From the NCBI RefSeq assembly GCF_030269605.1, contig NZ_BSTQ01000018.1:62001-126000 (forward strand): a stretch of DNA of 64,000 nt, written 5' to 3'. Made by a program: the position numbers and the translations under genes. The DNA comes from Lentzea sp. NBRC 105346. GTDB taxonomy: Bacteria; Actinomycetota; Actinomycetes; Mycobacteriales; Pseudonocardiaceae. The notes beneath the pieces were generated by a model. That model had not been told where the DNA came from. It worked only from the letters and a program-made list of their open reading frames with translations, and ran no database searches. Of this stretch, positions 9,057-17,468 are shown in pieces (positions within the stretch are counted from its first letter, which is position 1; the number at the start of each line of letters is the position of its first letter).

Positions 9057-10286
9057 GTGAACATCGTGTGGTTCCGGCGCGATCTGCGGGTCGCCGATCA
9101 TCCGGCGATTCTGGCGGCGGCCGAACGCGGTGGGCCCGTGCTCGGGCTCTTCGTGCTCGACGATCGATTGCTGAAACCGTCCGGGAAACCCCGCGTGGAT
9201 TTCCTGCACAGCTGTCTGCGCGCGTTGGACGAGCTGCTCGGCGGCCGGTTGATGGTCGTGCACGGCGACCCGGTGAAGTCCGTGCCGCGGATCGCCCGCG
9301 AGATCGGCGCCTCGGCCGTGCACATCTCCGCGGACTGCGCGCCGTACGGGCGCCGGCGCGACGAAGCGGTCGAGAACGCGTTGGGGGACATCGAGCTCGT
9401 CCGCAGCGGCTCGCCCTACGCCGTGACGCCCGGCCGGGTGCGCAAGGGGGACGGCACGCCGTTCAAGGTCTTCACGCCGTTCCGCCGGGCCTGGCTGGAG
9501 CACGGCTGGCGCAAGCCCGCCGACACCGATGCCTCCACTGTGGACTGGCTGGAACCGCCGCACAGCAACAGGATTCCCAGCGCTGCGCCGCTGCCGGACG
9601 CGATGGCGTTGTGGGCGAGGTTCCGCGACGAACGACTGCTGGACTACGACGAGACACGAGATCGGCCGGACCTGGACGCGACGAGCCGGCTGTCGGCGTT
9701 CCTCAAGTTCGGTGTCCTGCACCCGCGCACGCTGCTCGCCGAGTCTGACGGCGCGTTCCGCTCCGAGCTGTGCTGGCGCGAGTTCTACGCGGACGTGCTG
9801 TGGCATCGCCCGGAGACCGCGCACCGCAACTACGACGCGAAGTTCGACCGGATGAAGCACGACGACGATCGGGAGCTTTTCCGGGCGTGGCAACAAGGTC
9901 GCACCGGATACCCGATCGTCGACGCCGGCATGCGGCAGCTGCTGCGCGAGGGGTTCATGCACAACCGGGTCCGCATGATCGTCGCGAGCTTCCTGGTGAA
10001 GGACCTGCACCTGCCGTGGTGGTGGGGCGCGCGGCACTTCATGAACCACCTGGTCGACGGCGACCTCGCGTCGAACCAGCACAACTGGCAGTGGGTCGCG
10101 GGCTGCGGCACGGACGCGGCGCCGTTCTACCGGATCTTCAACCCCGAGACCCAGGCGAAGAAGTTCGATCCGGACGGCGACTACGTGCGCAGGTACGCGC
10201 CGGACTCCGCGGAGATCGACCCGATCGTGGACCACGCGGTCGAACGCCGGGTGGCGCTCGACCGGTACGCGCAGATCAGGCTTTGA
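9057..10286 (+). CDS. phr: deoxyribodipyrimidine photolyase (CPD photolyase)
   Basis: 409-aa class I photolyase that uses blue light, FADH- and an antenna cofactor to split cyclobutane pyrimidine dimers. The N-terminal Rossmann domain starts with VWFRRDLRVADHPA. The FAD-binding helical domain holds WREFYADVLW, GYPIVDAGMRQL, HNRVRMIVASFL and NQHNWQWVAGCGTD, including the Trp residues of the electron-transfer chain. The start is GTG 9057, 20 nt after the gltA terminator. The 3' end overlaps the convergent ABC permease gene by 11 bp. A cryptochrome-like role is less likely given the full photolyase motif set. Confidence 0.95.
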   Translation: MNIVWFRRDLRVADHPAILAAAERGGPVLGLFVLDDRLLKPSGKPRVDFLHSCLRALDELLGGRLMVVHGDPVKSVPRIAREIGASAVHISADCAPYGRRRDEAVENALGDIELVRSGSPYAVTPGRVRKGDGTPFKVFTPFRRAWLEHGWRKPADTDASTVDWLEPPHSNRIPSAAPLPDAMALWARFRDERLLDYDETRDRPDLDATSRLSAFLKFGVLHPRTLLAESDGAFRSELCWREFYADVLWHRPETAHRNYDAKFDRMKHDDDRELFRAWQQGRTGYPIVDAGMRQLLREGFMHNRVRMIVASFLVKDLHLPWWWGARHFMNHLVDGDLASNQHNWQWVAGCGTDAAPFYRIFNPETQAKKFDPDGDYVRRYAPDSAEIDPIVDHAVERRVALDRYAQIRL

Positions 10287-11457
10287 GCGCGTCGCGCAGC
10301 TTCACCCGGCTGCCGACGCGCAGCACGGCGTTCGAGTAGACCTTGCCGCCCAGCCAGGTGATCGCGACGATCGCGCCGAGCGCCAGCACGATCGCGACCA
10401 GCACCTGCCACGTGGGCGCGACCCCCATCGCCATCCGGCCGGGCATCAGGATCGGCGCGAACGGCGGCAGCATCGACAGCAGCGTGACCGCCGTGCCGGT
10501 CGCGTCCTGGATCATCAGGTTGATGCCGAGGACGAACGCGATGATGATCGTCATGCTGATCGGCGTCAGCACCGACTGCAGCTCCTCCTGCCGTGACACG
10601 AGCGACGCGGCCGCCGCGAACACCGTGGCGTACAAGAAGAAACCGAGCAGATACCAGAGCACGCCGTTGGCGATCGCGCTGCCACCCATCGAACCGATGT
10701 CCAGCACACCCGACGCCGACGACAGCACGAGCCCGGTGCCGCTGATGATGAGCAGCTGCAGCAGGCCGACCGCGCCGAGGCCGAGCACCTTGCCCAGCAA
10801 CAGCTGCCACGGCCGCAGCGTCGCGAGCAGGATCTCCACCACGCGGCTGGACTTCTCCTCGACGACGCCCTGCGCGACCATCGTCCCGTAGACGATCAAC
10901 GAGTAGTACAGCAGCGCCGCGACCACGAGCCCGACCGCGAGGCGTTCGACGCGACGCGGGTCGACCGGTTCCAGCGAAGTCACCGTGACGCGGACCTTCT
11001 GCAGGTCCTGCGCCACGACCTGCGGGTTGAGCCCGGCCTCGGCGAGCTGCGCGACGATCACCTGCTGGCGCAGCACGTCGTCCACGACGTTGCGCAGCGC
11101 CTCGTCGACCTCGTCCTTGACGATCATCCGCAGCGCGGGCGGCGCACCCGTGACGAGCGCGTCGAGGTCGCCCGAGCGGACCTGCCCCTCGGCGTTCTGG
11201 TCGGTCGTCACATCCCGCGTCTCGACGTCGATGCCGAGCGCCTTCGCCTTGTCCCGCAACGGATCCGCGAGCTGCACCGCCTGCCCGCTCAGACCCACCA
11301 CGGCGTGCTGGCCGTGGGAGAACAGGGCGGCCTGCAGCAGCACGTAGCCCGCCAGCACCGCGATGATCACCGCGGTCCCGATCACGAACGACCTGGTGCG
11401 GACCTTGGTGACGAACTCGCGCCGCGCCACCAGTGCCACCGACCGGAAGGGAGTCAC
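10276..11457 (-). CDS. ABC-2 type transporter permease (NatB/ABC-2 family)
   Basis: 393-aa inner-membrane permease. One N-terminal transmembrane helix (about residues 23-47) is followed by a ~120-residue extracytoplasmic domain and then five or six further helices (about 180-370), the ABC-2 membrane topology of Na+/drug exporters. The GTG start overlaps the stop of the upstream ATPase gene by 4 nt (GTGA), so the two form one exporter. Substrate unknown. It converges on phr with an 11-bp overlap. Confidence 0.88.
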   Translation of the reverse strand: MTPFRSVALVARREFVTKVRTRSFVIGTAVIIAVLAGYVLLQAALFSHGQHAVVGLSGQAVQLADPLRDKAKALGIDVETRDVTTDQNAEGQVRSGDLDALVTGAPPALRMIVKDEVDEALRNVVDDVLRQQVIVAQLAEAGLNPQVVAQDLQKVRVTVTSLEPVDPRRVERLAVGLVVAALLYYSLIVYGTMVAQGVVEEKSSRVVEILLATLRPWQLLLGKVLGLGAVGLLQLLIISGTGLVLSSASGVLDIGSMGGSAIANGVLWYLLGFFLYATVFAAAASLVSRQEELQSVLTPISMTIIIAFVLGINLMIQDATGTAVTLLSMLPPFAPILMPGRMAMGVAPTWQVLVAIVLALGAIVAITWLGGKVYSNAVLRVGSRVKLRDALKA

Positions 11458-12365
11458 GCCCGGCGCTCCTCGGTGACCACGTTGCGGAAGAGCTCCATGA
11501 GCGACGGGCGTTGCCTGCTGAACTCGTGCACGGGGCCGGTCGCCAGCGCCGCCTGCAGCACGGCCTGGTCGTCGACGCCCTGGTCGAGCTCCAGGACCGT
11601 GCGTCCGCCGTCCGACCCGATCACGCGCACCCCGCTCAGTTCCGCAGCCCAGCCGTTGCGCGCCTCGGGCACCTCGACCACGAGCCTGGTCGCGCCGCCC
11701 GCGCGCAGCTCGTCAACGGTCCCACACGCCACCAGGGTCCCGTTGCTCACGATGCCGACCCTGTCACACAGACGTTCGACCAGGTCGAGCTGGTGGCTCG
11801 AGAACACCACGGGCACGCCTGCGGCGGCCTTCTCCCGCAGGACCCCGCTCATCACGTCCACCGCGACCGGGTCGAGCCCGGAGAACGGCTCGTCGAGCAC
11901 CAGCACGTCCGGCTCGTGCACCAGCGCCGCGGCGAGCTGGACGCGCTGCTGGTTGCCGAGGCTCAGCTTCTGCACCTCGTCGCCACGGCGGTCGCGCAGG
12001 CTCAGCCGCGCGATCCAGTTCTCCGCCGAGCGGTGCGCCTCGTTCGTGCCGAGGCCGTGCAGCTCGGCCAGGTACACGAGCTGGTCGAGCACCTTCATCC
12101 GCGGATAGAGCCCGCGCTCCTCGGGCATGTACCCGATTCGGCGACGCGTGTCGAGGTCGATCGGCTTTCCGTTCCACCGCACCTCACCGGAATCGGCGGC
12201 GAGCACGCCCAGCGCGATGCGCATGGTCGTCGTCTTCCCGGCGCCGTTGCTTCCGACGAAACCGAACAGCTCGCCGGCCCGAACGTCGAACGACATGTCC
12301 TGAAGTGCGACGACCTGCCCGTAGCGCTTGGAGATCCGATCGATCTCCAGCACCCCCTCGGCCAC
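11454..12365 (-). CDS. ABC transporter ATP-binding protein
   Basis: 303-aa ATPase partner of the adjacent ABC-2 permease. Walker A GSNGAGKTT (about residue 39), signature LSLGNQQR (about 134), Walker B VLVLDEPFSGLDP (about 155) and the switch His in FSSHQ are all intact. The C-terminal ~80 residues form the extra domain common in DrrA/NatA-type exporter ATPases. The regulatory gap upstream (12366-12495) is shared with the divergent YbaB-EspC-WXG operon. Confidence 0.92.
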   Translation of the reverse strand: MAEGVLEIDRISKRYGQVVALQDMSFDVRAGELFGFVGSNGAGKTTTMRIALGVLAADSGEVRWNGKPIDLDTRRRIGYMPEERGLYPRMKVLDQLVYLAELHGLGTNEAHRSAENWIARLSLRDRRGDEVQKLSLGNQQRVQLAAALVHEPDVLVLDEPFSGLDPVAVDVMSGVLREKAAAGVPVVFSSHQLDLVERLCDRVGIVSNGTLVACGTVDELRAGGATRLVVEVPEARNGWAAELSGVRVIGSDGGRTVLELDQGVDDQAVLQAALATGPVHEFSRQRPSLMELFRNVVTEERRA

Positions 12366-12423
12366 GATTGGATCCTTTCGTTAGCCCGGACGGCGGTATT
12401 CGGAACGTAAGTATCGACGATCA

Positions 12424-12450
12424 GGGAACGAGTGAAACGATACGGGCGTC
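12424..12450 (+). promoter_or_regulatory. possible ECF-sigma-type promoter
   Basis: GGGAAC (12424-12429), a 17-nt spacer and CGTC (12447-12450) resemble -35/-10 elements used by ECF sigma factors, 46 nt before the YbaB-like start. Weak evidence, visual only. Confidence 0.25.
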
Positions 12451-12495
12451 TACGACGAATCGAACCGGCGAAGGATTCACTCAACGGGGGTGGAC

Positions 12496-12939
12496 ATGCA
12501 GCCAGACCAGTGGCTGGCGCAGTACGACCAGAAGATCACTGCCGCCAAGCAGAAGTCAGAGCAGGCGCAGTCGCAGCTCGGGGAGGTGGGGGGCAGCGCG
12601 GAGTCGCCCGACGGCCTGATCCGGGTCTCGGTGAACGCTTCTGGTGCGCTGACCGGTCTGGACATCAAGCCGGGCGCGCGGGGCATGGATCCCGACCAGA
12701 TCGCCTCGGCGATCCTCACCGCCGCCACGGCCGCGCAGCGGTCCGCGGCCGGCCGGGTCGTGGAGATCATGACCGAGTTCGTCGGAGAGAGTCCCGCTCT
12801 CGACTTCGTCAAGGAGCAGATGCCGCACGGCTACGCGGGTGACGGAACCGACGAGGAAGAACCGGAGTCTGAGTTGAAGCGCAAGGACACGCGCCCGGAC
12901 GACGACTACTTCACCAACCCGCCGGACGTCATGGCATAG
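12496..12939 (+). CDS. YbaB/EbfC family protein, first gene of an ESX-like triad
   Basis: 147-aa protein. Its core (about residues 10-110: helix, beta strands in GLIRVSVNASGALTGLDI, long helix) matches the YbaB/EbfC nucleoid-associated fold. A charged C-terminal tail follows (DGTDEEEPESELKRKD). Such YbaB-like proteins commonly precede WXG100/EspC-type secretion substrates in actinomycetes, where their role is unclear. The ATG at 12496 is preceded by a G-rich ribosome-binding site; GTG 12490 is a possible alternative two codons earlier. It sits 13 nt before the EspC-like gene in one operon. Confidence 0.8.
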   Translation: MQPDQWLAQYDQKITAAKQKSEQAQSQLGEVGGSAESPDGLIRVSVNASGALTGLDIKPGARGMDPDQIASAILTAATAAQRSAAGRVVEIMTEFVGESPALDFVKEQMPHGYAGDGTDEEEPESELKRKDTRPDDDYFTNPPDVMA

Positions 12940-12952
12940 CAGGGGGTAGGGA

Positions 12953-13264
12953 ATGTTCGAAATGTTCAACGTGAGCGTCGAGGAGTTGCGGCAACACGCC
13001 GCGACCGTCGACCAGCTCGCGGCCCGCATGCGGACGGCCACGGACACGGCGGACCCGTCCTCGCTCACGACCGAGGCGTTCGGCATCTTCGGCAGCTTCC
13101 TCGCGCAGTTCATTCTGCAGGTTGCCGGTAAGTCCCAGGACGGCCTCGGCAACGCGGCCGACTCGATTCAGGACATGTGCGTCGGAATCAAGGAAGTCGC
13201 CGAGCTCTACGAGAACGTCGACCTCGACAACGCGTTCGGCTTCACCGGAAAGGCAAGAGGATGA
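12953..13264 (+). CDS. EspC-like ESX-associated small protein
   Basis: 103-aa helical protein resembling EspC (type VII secretion-associated) proteins: helix 1 with VEELRQHAATVDQLAARM, then a helix-turn-helix hairpin ending in YENVDLDNAFGF. No signal peptide; members are exported with, or act beside, WXG100 partners. It overlaps the next gene by ATGA (13261-13264), implying coupled translation and probably a complex. Family assignment is from pattern recognition only. Confidence 0.75.
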   Translation: MFEMFNVSVEELRQHAATVDQLAARMRTATDTADPSSLTTEAFGIFGSFLAQFILQVAGKSQDGLGNAADSIQDMCVGIKEVAELYENVDLDNAFGFTGKARG

Positions 13265-15129
13265 GCGCGCCGGCGACCCAGTCGAAGGGGCCCGACCCCC
13301 AGAAGCTCTACAACGACGTCCAGGGGACCGTCTCCGCCGTCGAACGCGGTGACTGGATCAACGCGGGCCTCGGCATCGCGAACACGGCGATGGACATCGT
13401 CGGCGTCGCGTCCAACCCGCTGAGCGGTTTCCTCGCGGCCGGCTTCAGCTGGGCCATCGAGCACGTCGACTTCCTGCGTGAGCCGTTCGACGTCCTGCTC
13501 GGCAACCCGCAGGCGATCCAGGCGATGGCGGAGAGCTTCAAGTCCGCCGGCGGCCAGGTGCAGACCATCGCGAACGACTACCGCAACGCGGCCGTGCAGC
13601 AGACGTCGCTGTGGATGGGCCAGTCCGCCGACAACTACCGCAACGCCGCGTCGAAGCACGCGGGCGGCATGGACTCGCTGTCCAAGGCGTGCAACGGCGT
13701 CGCCGCGGCCGTGTCGGGTGCGGGCCAGCTCGTCGCCACCGTCCGCAAGATGGTCATGGACCTGATCTCGCAGGCCGTGGCCGACATGGTCATGAAGATC
13801 ATCCAGTGGCTGGCGGCGTCGATCTTCACGTTCGGTGCCGCGATCGCCGGCGCCATCGCCGACATCGTCAGCACGGCGTGCAAGTACGCGAAGAAGCTGG
13901 CCGACTTCATGTCCAAGCTGGCCGGTTCGCTGAGCAAGCTGATGAACCTGGTGAAGAAGGTCGCGGAGATCGCCAAGATCGCCGAGCAGGTCATCCAGGC
14001 CATCTCCTCGCTCGCGCACAAGGCGGCCGGTGGACGTTCCGGCGGCGGTGGCGGTGCGGGACCGCGGGCGTCGGCCGGTGGTCTCGGCATCACCGAGGAG
14101 CAGCTCGACCGGGCCTCCCGGGGTGCCGGCACGCGCTACGCGCAGCCCGTCAGCGGTGGCGCGACGGTTCCGTCCGGTGTGGACGCTCCGTACTACAACG
14201 GTCCCGGCTCCATCCACGGCGACCCCGGTTACACCGGTGGTGGAGGGTACCAGGGTGGTGGCGGTCAGGTGCACCAGCCGCCTCAGGTCGGCGGTCAGGG
14301 CAACTACGGTCCCGGCGGTGGCTATGGCCCTGGTGGGCCTGGTAACTACGGTCCGGGTGGCGGTTACGGGCCTGGTGGGCCTGGCAACTACGGCCCTGGC
14401 GGCGGCTACGGGCCTGGTGGTCCCGGTGGTGGTCATGGTCCTGGCGGTGGCTACGGCCCCGGTGGTCCCGGCAACTACAGCCCCGGCGGCGGTCACGTCC
14501 CCGGTGGACCCGGTTCGGTCAACGACCCGGGACGCTGGGAGGACGGCCACTACGACAAGAACACCGGCAAGTGGATCGAGGGCCACTTCGAGAAGGGCCA
14601 CGGCACCACGGGCACGTCCGGTGCGTCGCACGGCGGCACGCCGGTCAGCCGACCGGGTGACTGGTACCGCCCCGGCCCCGACATGGCCGGCGGCGTGCGC
14701 CCGGCCGTGATGCCACACGGCGCCGGCCCGGACATGACCACGCACGCCGCGGGCGGCGGCAGCGGCCACCTGCCCGCGGGCGGCCACATGCCGGGTCTCG
14801 GCGGCGGTGGTGGTGGCGGTGCCGGCTTCGGTGGCGGCGGCGCCCCCGGTGGCGGCGGCACGGGCCCGTCGATGACGCCCGGCGGCGCGGCAGGCGTCAT
14901 GCCCACGGGCATGACCGGCGGTGTTCCCGACGGCGGCGGCGCCGGTGGTGGCGCGGCCGGTCGCGGTCCCGCCGGTGGCGCGGCGGCCGGCGGCATGATG
15001 GGCGGCATGGGTGCCGCAGGTGGGCACGGCCAGCAGGGCGGTGGCAGCGACCACAAGCGCAAGGTCAAGCTGGAAGGCGAGAAGCTCGTCGACCCGCCCA
15101 AGGCCGCAAAGCCGATCATCGGCGAGTAA
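13261..15129 (+). CDS. WXG-domain protein with long glycine-rich repeat tail
   Basis: 622-aa protein. The N-terminal ~270 residues are helical and contain a WxG turn (SLWMGQSADNYRNAA, about residue 118), typical of WXG100/PPE-like type VII substrates. A hydrophobic helix-rich stretch follows (about 160-260), with AxxG patterns that could insert into membranes. From about residue 345 the protein is Gly/Pro/Tyr-rich, with five copies of a 14-15-residue NYGPGGGYGPGGPG-type repeat, then Gly/Met-rich sequence and a basic tail (DHKRKVKLEGEK). It is probably an exported surface or matrix protein; no EccA-E machinery is encoded nearby. The ATG at 13261 overlaps the EspC-like stop. Confidence 0.8.
   Translation: MSAPATQSKGPDPQKLYNDVQGTVSAVERGDWINAGLGIANTAMDIVGVASNPLSGFLAAGFSWAIEHVDFLREPFDVLLGNPQAIQAMAESFKSAGGQVQTIANDYRNAAVQQTSLWMGQSADNYRNAASKHAGGMDSLSKACNGVAAAVSGAGQLVATVRKMVMDLISQAVADMVMKIIQWLAASIFTFGAAIAGAIADIVSTACKYAKKLADFMSKLAGSLSKLMNLVKKVAEIAKIAEQVIQAISSLAHKAAGGRSGGGGGAGPRASAGGLGITEEQLDRASRGAGTRYAQPVSGGATVPSGVDAPYYNGPGSIHGDPGYTGGGGYQGGGGQVHQPPQVGGQGNYGPGGGYGPGGPGNYGPGGGYGPGGPGNYGPGGGYGPGGPGGGHGPGGGYGPGGPGNYSPGGGHVPGGPGSVNDPGRWEDGHYDKNTGKWIEGHFEKGHGTTGTSGASHGGTPVSRPGDWYRPGPDMAGGVRPAVMPHGAGPDMTTHAAGGGSGHLPAGGHMPGLGGGGGGGAGFGGGGAPGGGGTGPSMTPGGAAGVMPTGMTGGVPDGGGAGGGAAGRGPAGGAAAGGMMGGMGAAGGHGQQGGGSDHKRKVKLEGEKLVDPPKAAKPIIGE
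14302..14514 (+). repeat. in-frame 42-45-nt tandem repeats (Gly-rich)
   Basis: Five consecutive units (14302, 14344, 14386, 14428, 14473) encode NYGPGGGYGPGGPG or close variants. Unit length is 14, 14, 14, 15 and 14 codons. Synonymous differences between units show they are not a very recent duplication. Confidence 0.9.
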
Positions 15130-15151
15130 CTTCCTCAACCCGCAACGCAAT

Positions 15152-15184
15152 CAGGGGTCCCCCCGCCAGGGGGACCCCTGTTTT
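15152..15184 (+). terminator. terminator of the YbaB-EspC-WXG operon
   Basis: Perfect 12-bp stem CAGGGGTCCCCC / GGGGGACCCCTG, 5-nt loop, followed directly by TTTT. Confidence 0.9.
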
Positions 15185-15299
15185 CAACTCTGCCACAAGG
15201 GTCTGACAATTCCGGCCGCCCCAAGCCGCCAACGGCCCGTTCACGGCACTTCCCGCCCCTCACACTTCCCGACCCCTGCGGTTCCCCAACCCCAACCTC

Positions 15300-15452
15300 G
15301 CGAGTCCTCAATCCAGCCCCGGCGAGTCCTCAATTCAGCCCCGGCGAGTTTTCACCTCAGCACCCGACGGCTCTCCCACGCAGCCCCGCGTGTCTCGCTC
15401 CCAGCCCCCGCGTGTCGCCCTTTCAGCACCGCTGAGTTGTCCGTTCAACCCC
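15300..15452. repeat. array of seven degenerate 21-23-nt tandem repeats
   Basis: Units begin at 15300, 15322, 15344, 15366, 15388, 15410 and 15431. The shared pattern is GCG-(A/T)-GTCnnCnnTnCAGCnCC; the first two units differ at one base (core GCGAGTCCTCAATTCAGC). The array ends exactly at the base before the glpD stop codon (15453). Spacers are absent, so it is not a CRISPR. The rest of the 322-bp gap (15185-15299) is C-rich and shows no gene. Confidence 0.75.
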
Positions 15453-16886
15453 TCAAAGCCCGGCCAGCGAACGGCTGACCAGGTCCGCCACGAGCGGCTC
15501 CGCCGCCGCCCGCTCCGCCGCCACGAGCCCGATCCGCGTCCGCCGGTCCAGCACGTCGTCCGCGTCCAGCGCACCCTCGTGCCGCACCGCCCACACGACG
15601 TCCGCGGCGGTGACACCCGGCGCGACCTCCACCCCCAACTCCGGATCCACTTCGGACAGAGCAGCGACCCGCGCGGCATCCGACGACACCAGGCGCAGCG
15701 AGGCGGTCCGGCACGGCCCCGCGGCGAGCCCGACGGCATCGACGGCGTCGGCCGCCATCCGGCGATACGTGGTGAGCTTGCCCCCGACGATCGTGACCAC
15801 ACCGTTCGGCGCGCGCAGGACGGCGTGCCGGCGCGACAGGTCCGCCGTCGAGCCCGGAGCGTCCAGCAGGGGCCGCAGTCCGGCGTAGCTGCCCAGCACG
15901 TCGGCGCGCGTCAGAGGTCGTTGCAGCACAGTGGAAGCGGCGTCCAGCAGGAAGTCCACATCGGACTCCGGAACGGGCACCACGTCCGGAACGGGCCAGT
16001 CGACCGGTGAGTCGGTGAGTCCGAGGTACACCCGGCCGTTCGGTTGCGGCAGCATCAGGGCGAAACGGTTGCGGCCCACCGGGAACGTCACCGCCGTGCC
16101 GACGAAGCCGATCCGGTTGGCGTCCAGGACCAGATGCGAACCCAGTGATGGGCGCAGCCGCACGCTCGGCACCAGGGTGCCGGCCCAGACACCGGACGCG
16201 TTGATCACCGCGCGGGCGCGGACGGAGAACGAGGTGCCGGTCAGGCCGTCAACCGCAGTCGCGCCATCACCCGTCAACGTGGTGACGCGGGCGCGCGTGA
16301 TGATTCGGGCGCCGAAGCCCGCCGCGGTGCGCGCCAGTGCCAGGACCAGGCGCGCATCGTCGATCAGTTGGCCGTCGAAGCTGAGCAGACCGCTGCGCAG
16401 GCCCGTCGCGCGCAGGCCCGGTACCAGTGCGAGGGCCTCGACCGGCGATACACGGCGTGGCGGCGGCAGCACCGACGACGGCGTCCGGGCGGCGCGGCGG
16501 AGCAGGTCGCCCGCGCGCAGGCCGGCCATGATCTTGAAGCCGTTGTCCTTGCCGTGCAAGGGAAAGAGCATCGGCAGGGCGTGGACGAGGTGGGGTGCGG
16601 TCCGAGTCATGAGGATGCCGCGTTCGACCGCACTTTCGTGGGCCAGCGCCACGTCGCCGTGGGCCAGGTAGCGCAGCCCGCCGTGCACCAGCTTGCTGGA
16701 CCAGCGCGACGTGCCGAACGCCAGGTCGTGCGCCTCCAATAGGCACACGGACAGGCCGCGCGAGGCCGCGTCCAGGGCGACTCCCGTGCCCGTGACGCCG
16801 CCGCCGACGACAAGGACGTCGACGACCTCCTCCTGGACGGCGGACAGGTCCGATTCGCGGCGGTGGGCGTTCAGCGACGTGTTCAC
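15453..16886 (-). CDS. glpD: glycerol-3-phosphate dehydrogenase/oxidase, FAD-dependent
   Basis: 477-aa membrane-associated flavoenzyme oxidising sn-glycerol-3-phosphate to dihydroxyacetone phosphate. The FAD-binding Rossmann motif VVGGGVTGTGVALDAASRG is at about residues 26-44. The conserved LVHGGLRYL, a Gly-rich GGKLTTYRRMA motif and a C-terminal DAO-type helical domain are all present. The ATG at 16886 overlaps the stop of the upstream TetR gene (ATGA). A repeat array abuts the stop codon. Together with the divergent alkyl-DHAP-synthase-like oxidase, the locus suggests glycerol-phosphate or ether-lipid metabolism. Confidence 0.92.
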   Translation of the reverse strand: MNTSLNAHRRESDLSAVQEEVVDVLVVGGGVTGTGVALDAASRGLSVCLLEAHDLAFGTSRWSSKLVHGGLRYLAHGDVALAHESAVERGILMTRTAPHLVHALPMLFPLHGKDNGFKIMAGLRAGDLLRRAARTPSSVLPPPRRVSPVEALALVPGLRATGLRSGLLSFDGQLIDDARLVLALARTAAGFGARIITRARVTTLTGDGATAVDGLTGTSFSVRARAVINASGVWAGTLVPSVRLRPSLGSHLVLDANRIGFVGTAVTFPVGRNRFALMLPQPNGRVYLGLTDSPVDWPVPDVVPVPESDVDFLLDAASTVLQRPLTRADVLGSYAGLRPLLDAPGSTADLSRRHAVLRAPNGVVTIVGGKLTTYRRMAADAVDAVGLAAGPCRTASLRLVSSDAARVAALSEVDPELGVEVAPGVTAADVVWAVRHEGALDADDVLDRRTRIGLVAAERAAAEPLVADLVSRSLAGL

Positions 16887-17449
16887 GGGCGCAGCGCTCC
16901 GTCCAGTTGGCGGGCCAGCTCGGCCAGCAGGGAGTCGTGGGTGTGACCGGTCGTCGCCGGGCGGATCGACAGGACCATCGACTGCGCGGTGAGCAGGACG
17001 ACCCGCGCCTGAACCGCCGCGTCGCCGGTCCGGATCGAACCGTCGGCGTGGCCCGCTCGGATCTGGTCGACCAGGAACTGCTCGACCAGCCGTTGCGTGC
17101 TGCCCAGCCGTTCGACGAGGTACGGGAGCATCAGCTCGGCATCGAGGTCGAGGACGCGCTGCATGAGCGGGTTCGCCGTCAGCAGGCGGATCGCGTCCAC
17201 GGACCGGCTGACCAGCTGCTCGCGCGCGTTGCCCGCGCCCGTGGTCTGCTCGAGCAGCGCGGCGAACTCCCTGGTCATCAAGGCCCTGACCAGGTGGTCC
17301 ACGTCCGGGAAGCGCCGGTACAAGGTCATCCGGCTGACGTTCGCGCGCTTGGCGACGTCGGTCAGCTTCGTGCGCCGCACGCCCACTTCGAGCACGCAGT
17401 CACGGGTGGCGTCCAACAGCGTGTCGTCGCTGTGACGATTAGACGTCAT
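16883..17449 (-). CDS. TetR family transcriptional regulator of the glpD / FAD-oxidase locus
   Basis: 188-aa TetR repressor with an N-terminal HTH (LTDVAKRANVSRMTLYRRFP, about residues 28-47) and a helical ligand-binding domain. The start at 17449 lies only 16 bp from the divergent FAD oxidase start, and a palindrome fills that gap, so it very likely represses both directions, including glpD downstream (ATGA overlap). Both mRNAs would be leaderless or nearly so. Confidence 0.88.
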   Translation of the reverse strand: MTSNRHSDDTLLDATRDCVLEVGVRRTKLTDVAKRANVSRMTLYRRFPDVDHLVRALMTREFAALLEQTTGAGNAREQLVSRSVDAIRLLTANPLMQRVLDLDAELMLPYLVERLGSTQRLVEQFLVDQIRAGHADGSIRTGDAAVQARVVLLTAQSMVLSIRPATTGHTHDSLLAELARQLDGALRP

Positions 17450-17455
17450 ATGTCA

Positions 17456-17468
17456 CACTGTATCAGTG
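17456..17468. promoter_or_regulatory. operator palindrome overlapping the FAD-oxidase start
   Basis: CACTG-TAT-CAGTG is a perfect inverted repeat inside an imperfect larger one (GTCAC...GTGAC). It lies in the 16-bp gap between the TetR start (17449) and the GTG of the FAD oxidase (17466-17468), which it overlaps. Confidence 0.6.

Noticed and set aside
12496..15129. A complete ESX secretion locus
   Set aside because: No EccA, EccB, EccC, EccD, EccE or mycosin gene is adjacent; only substrate-like genes are present.
15300..15452. CRISPR array
   Set aside because: Units are contiguous without spacers and diverge from each other; no cas genes in the window.
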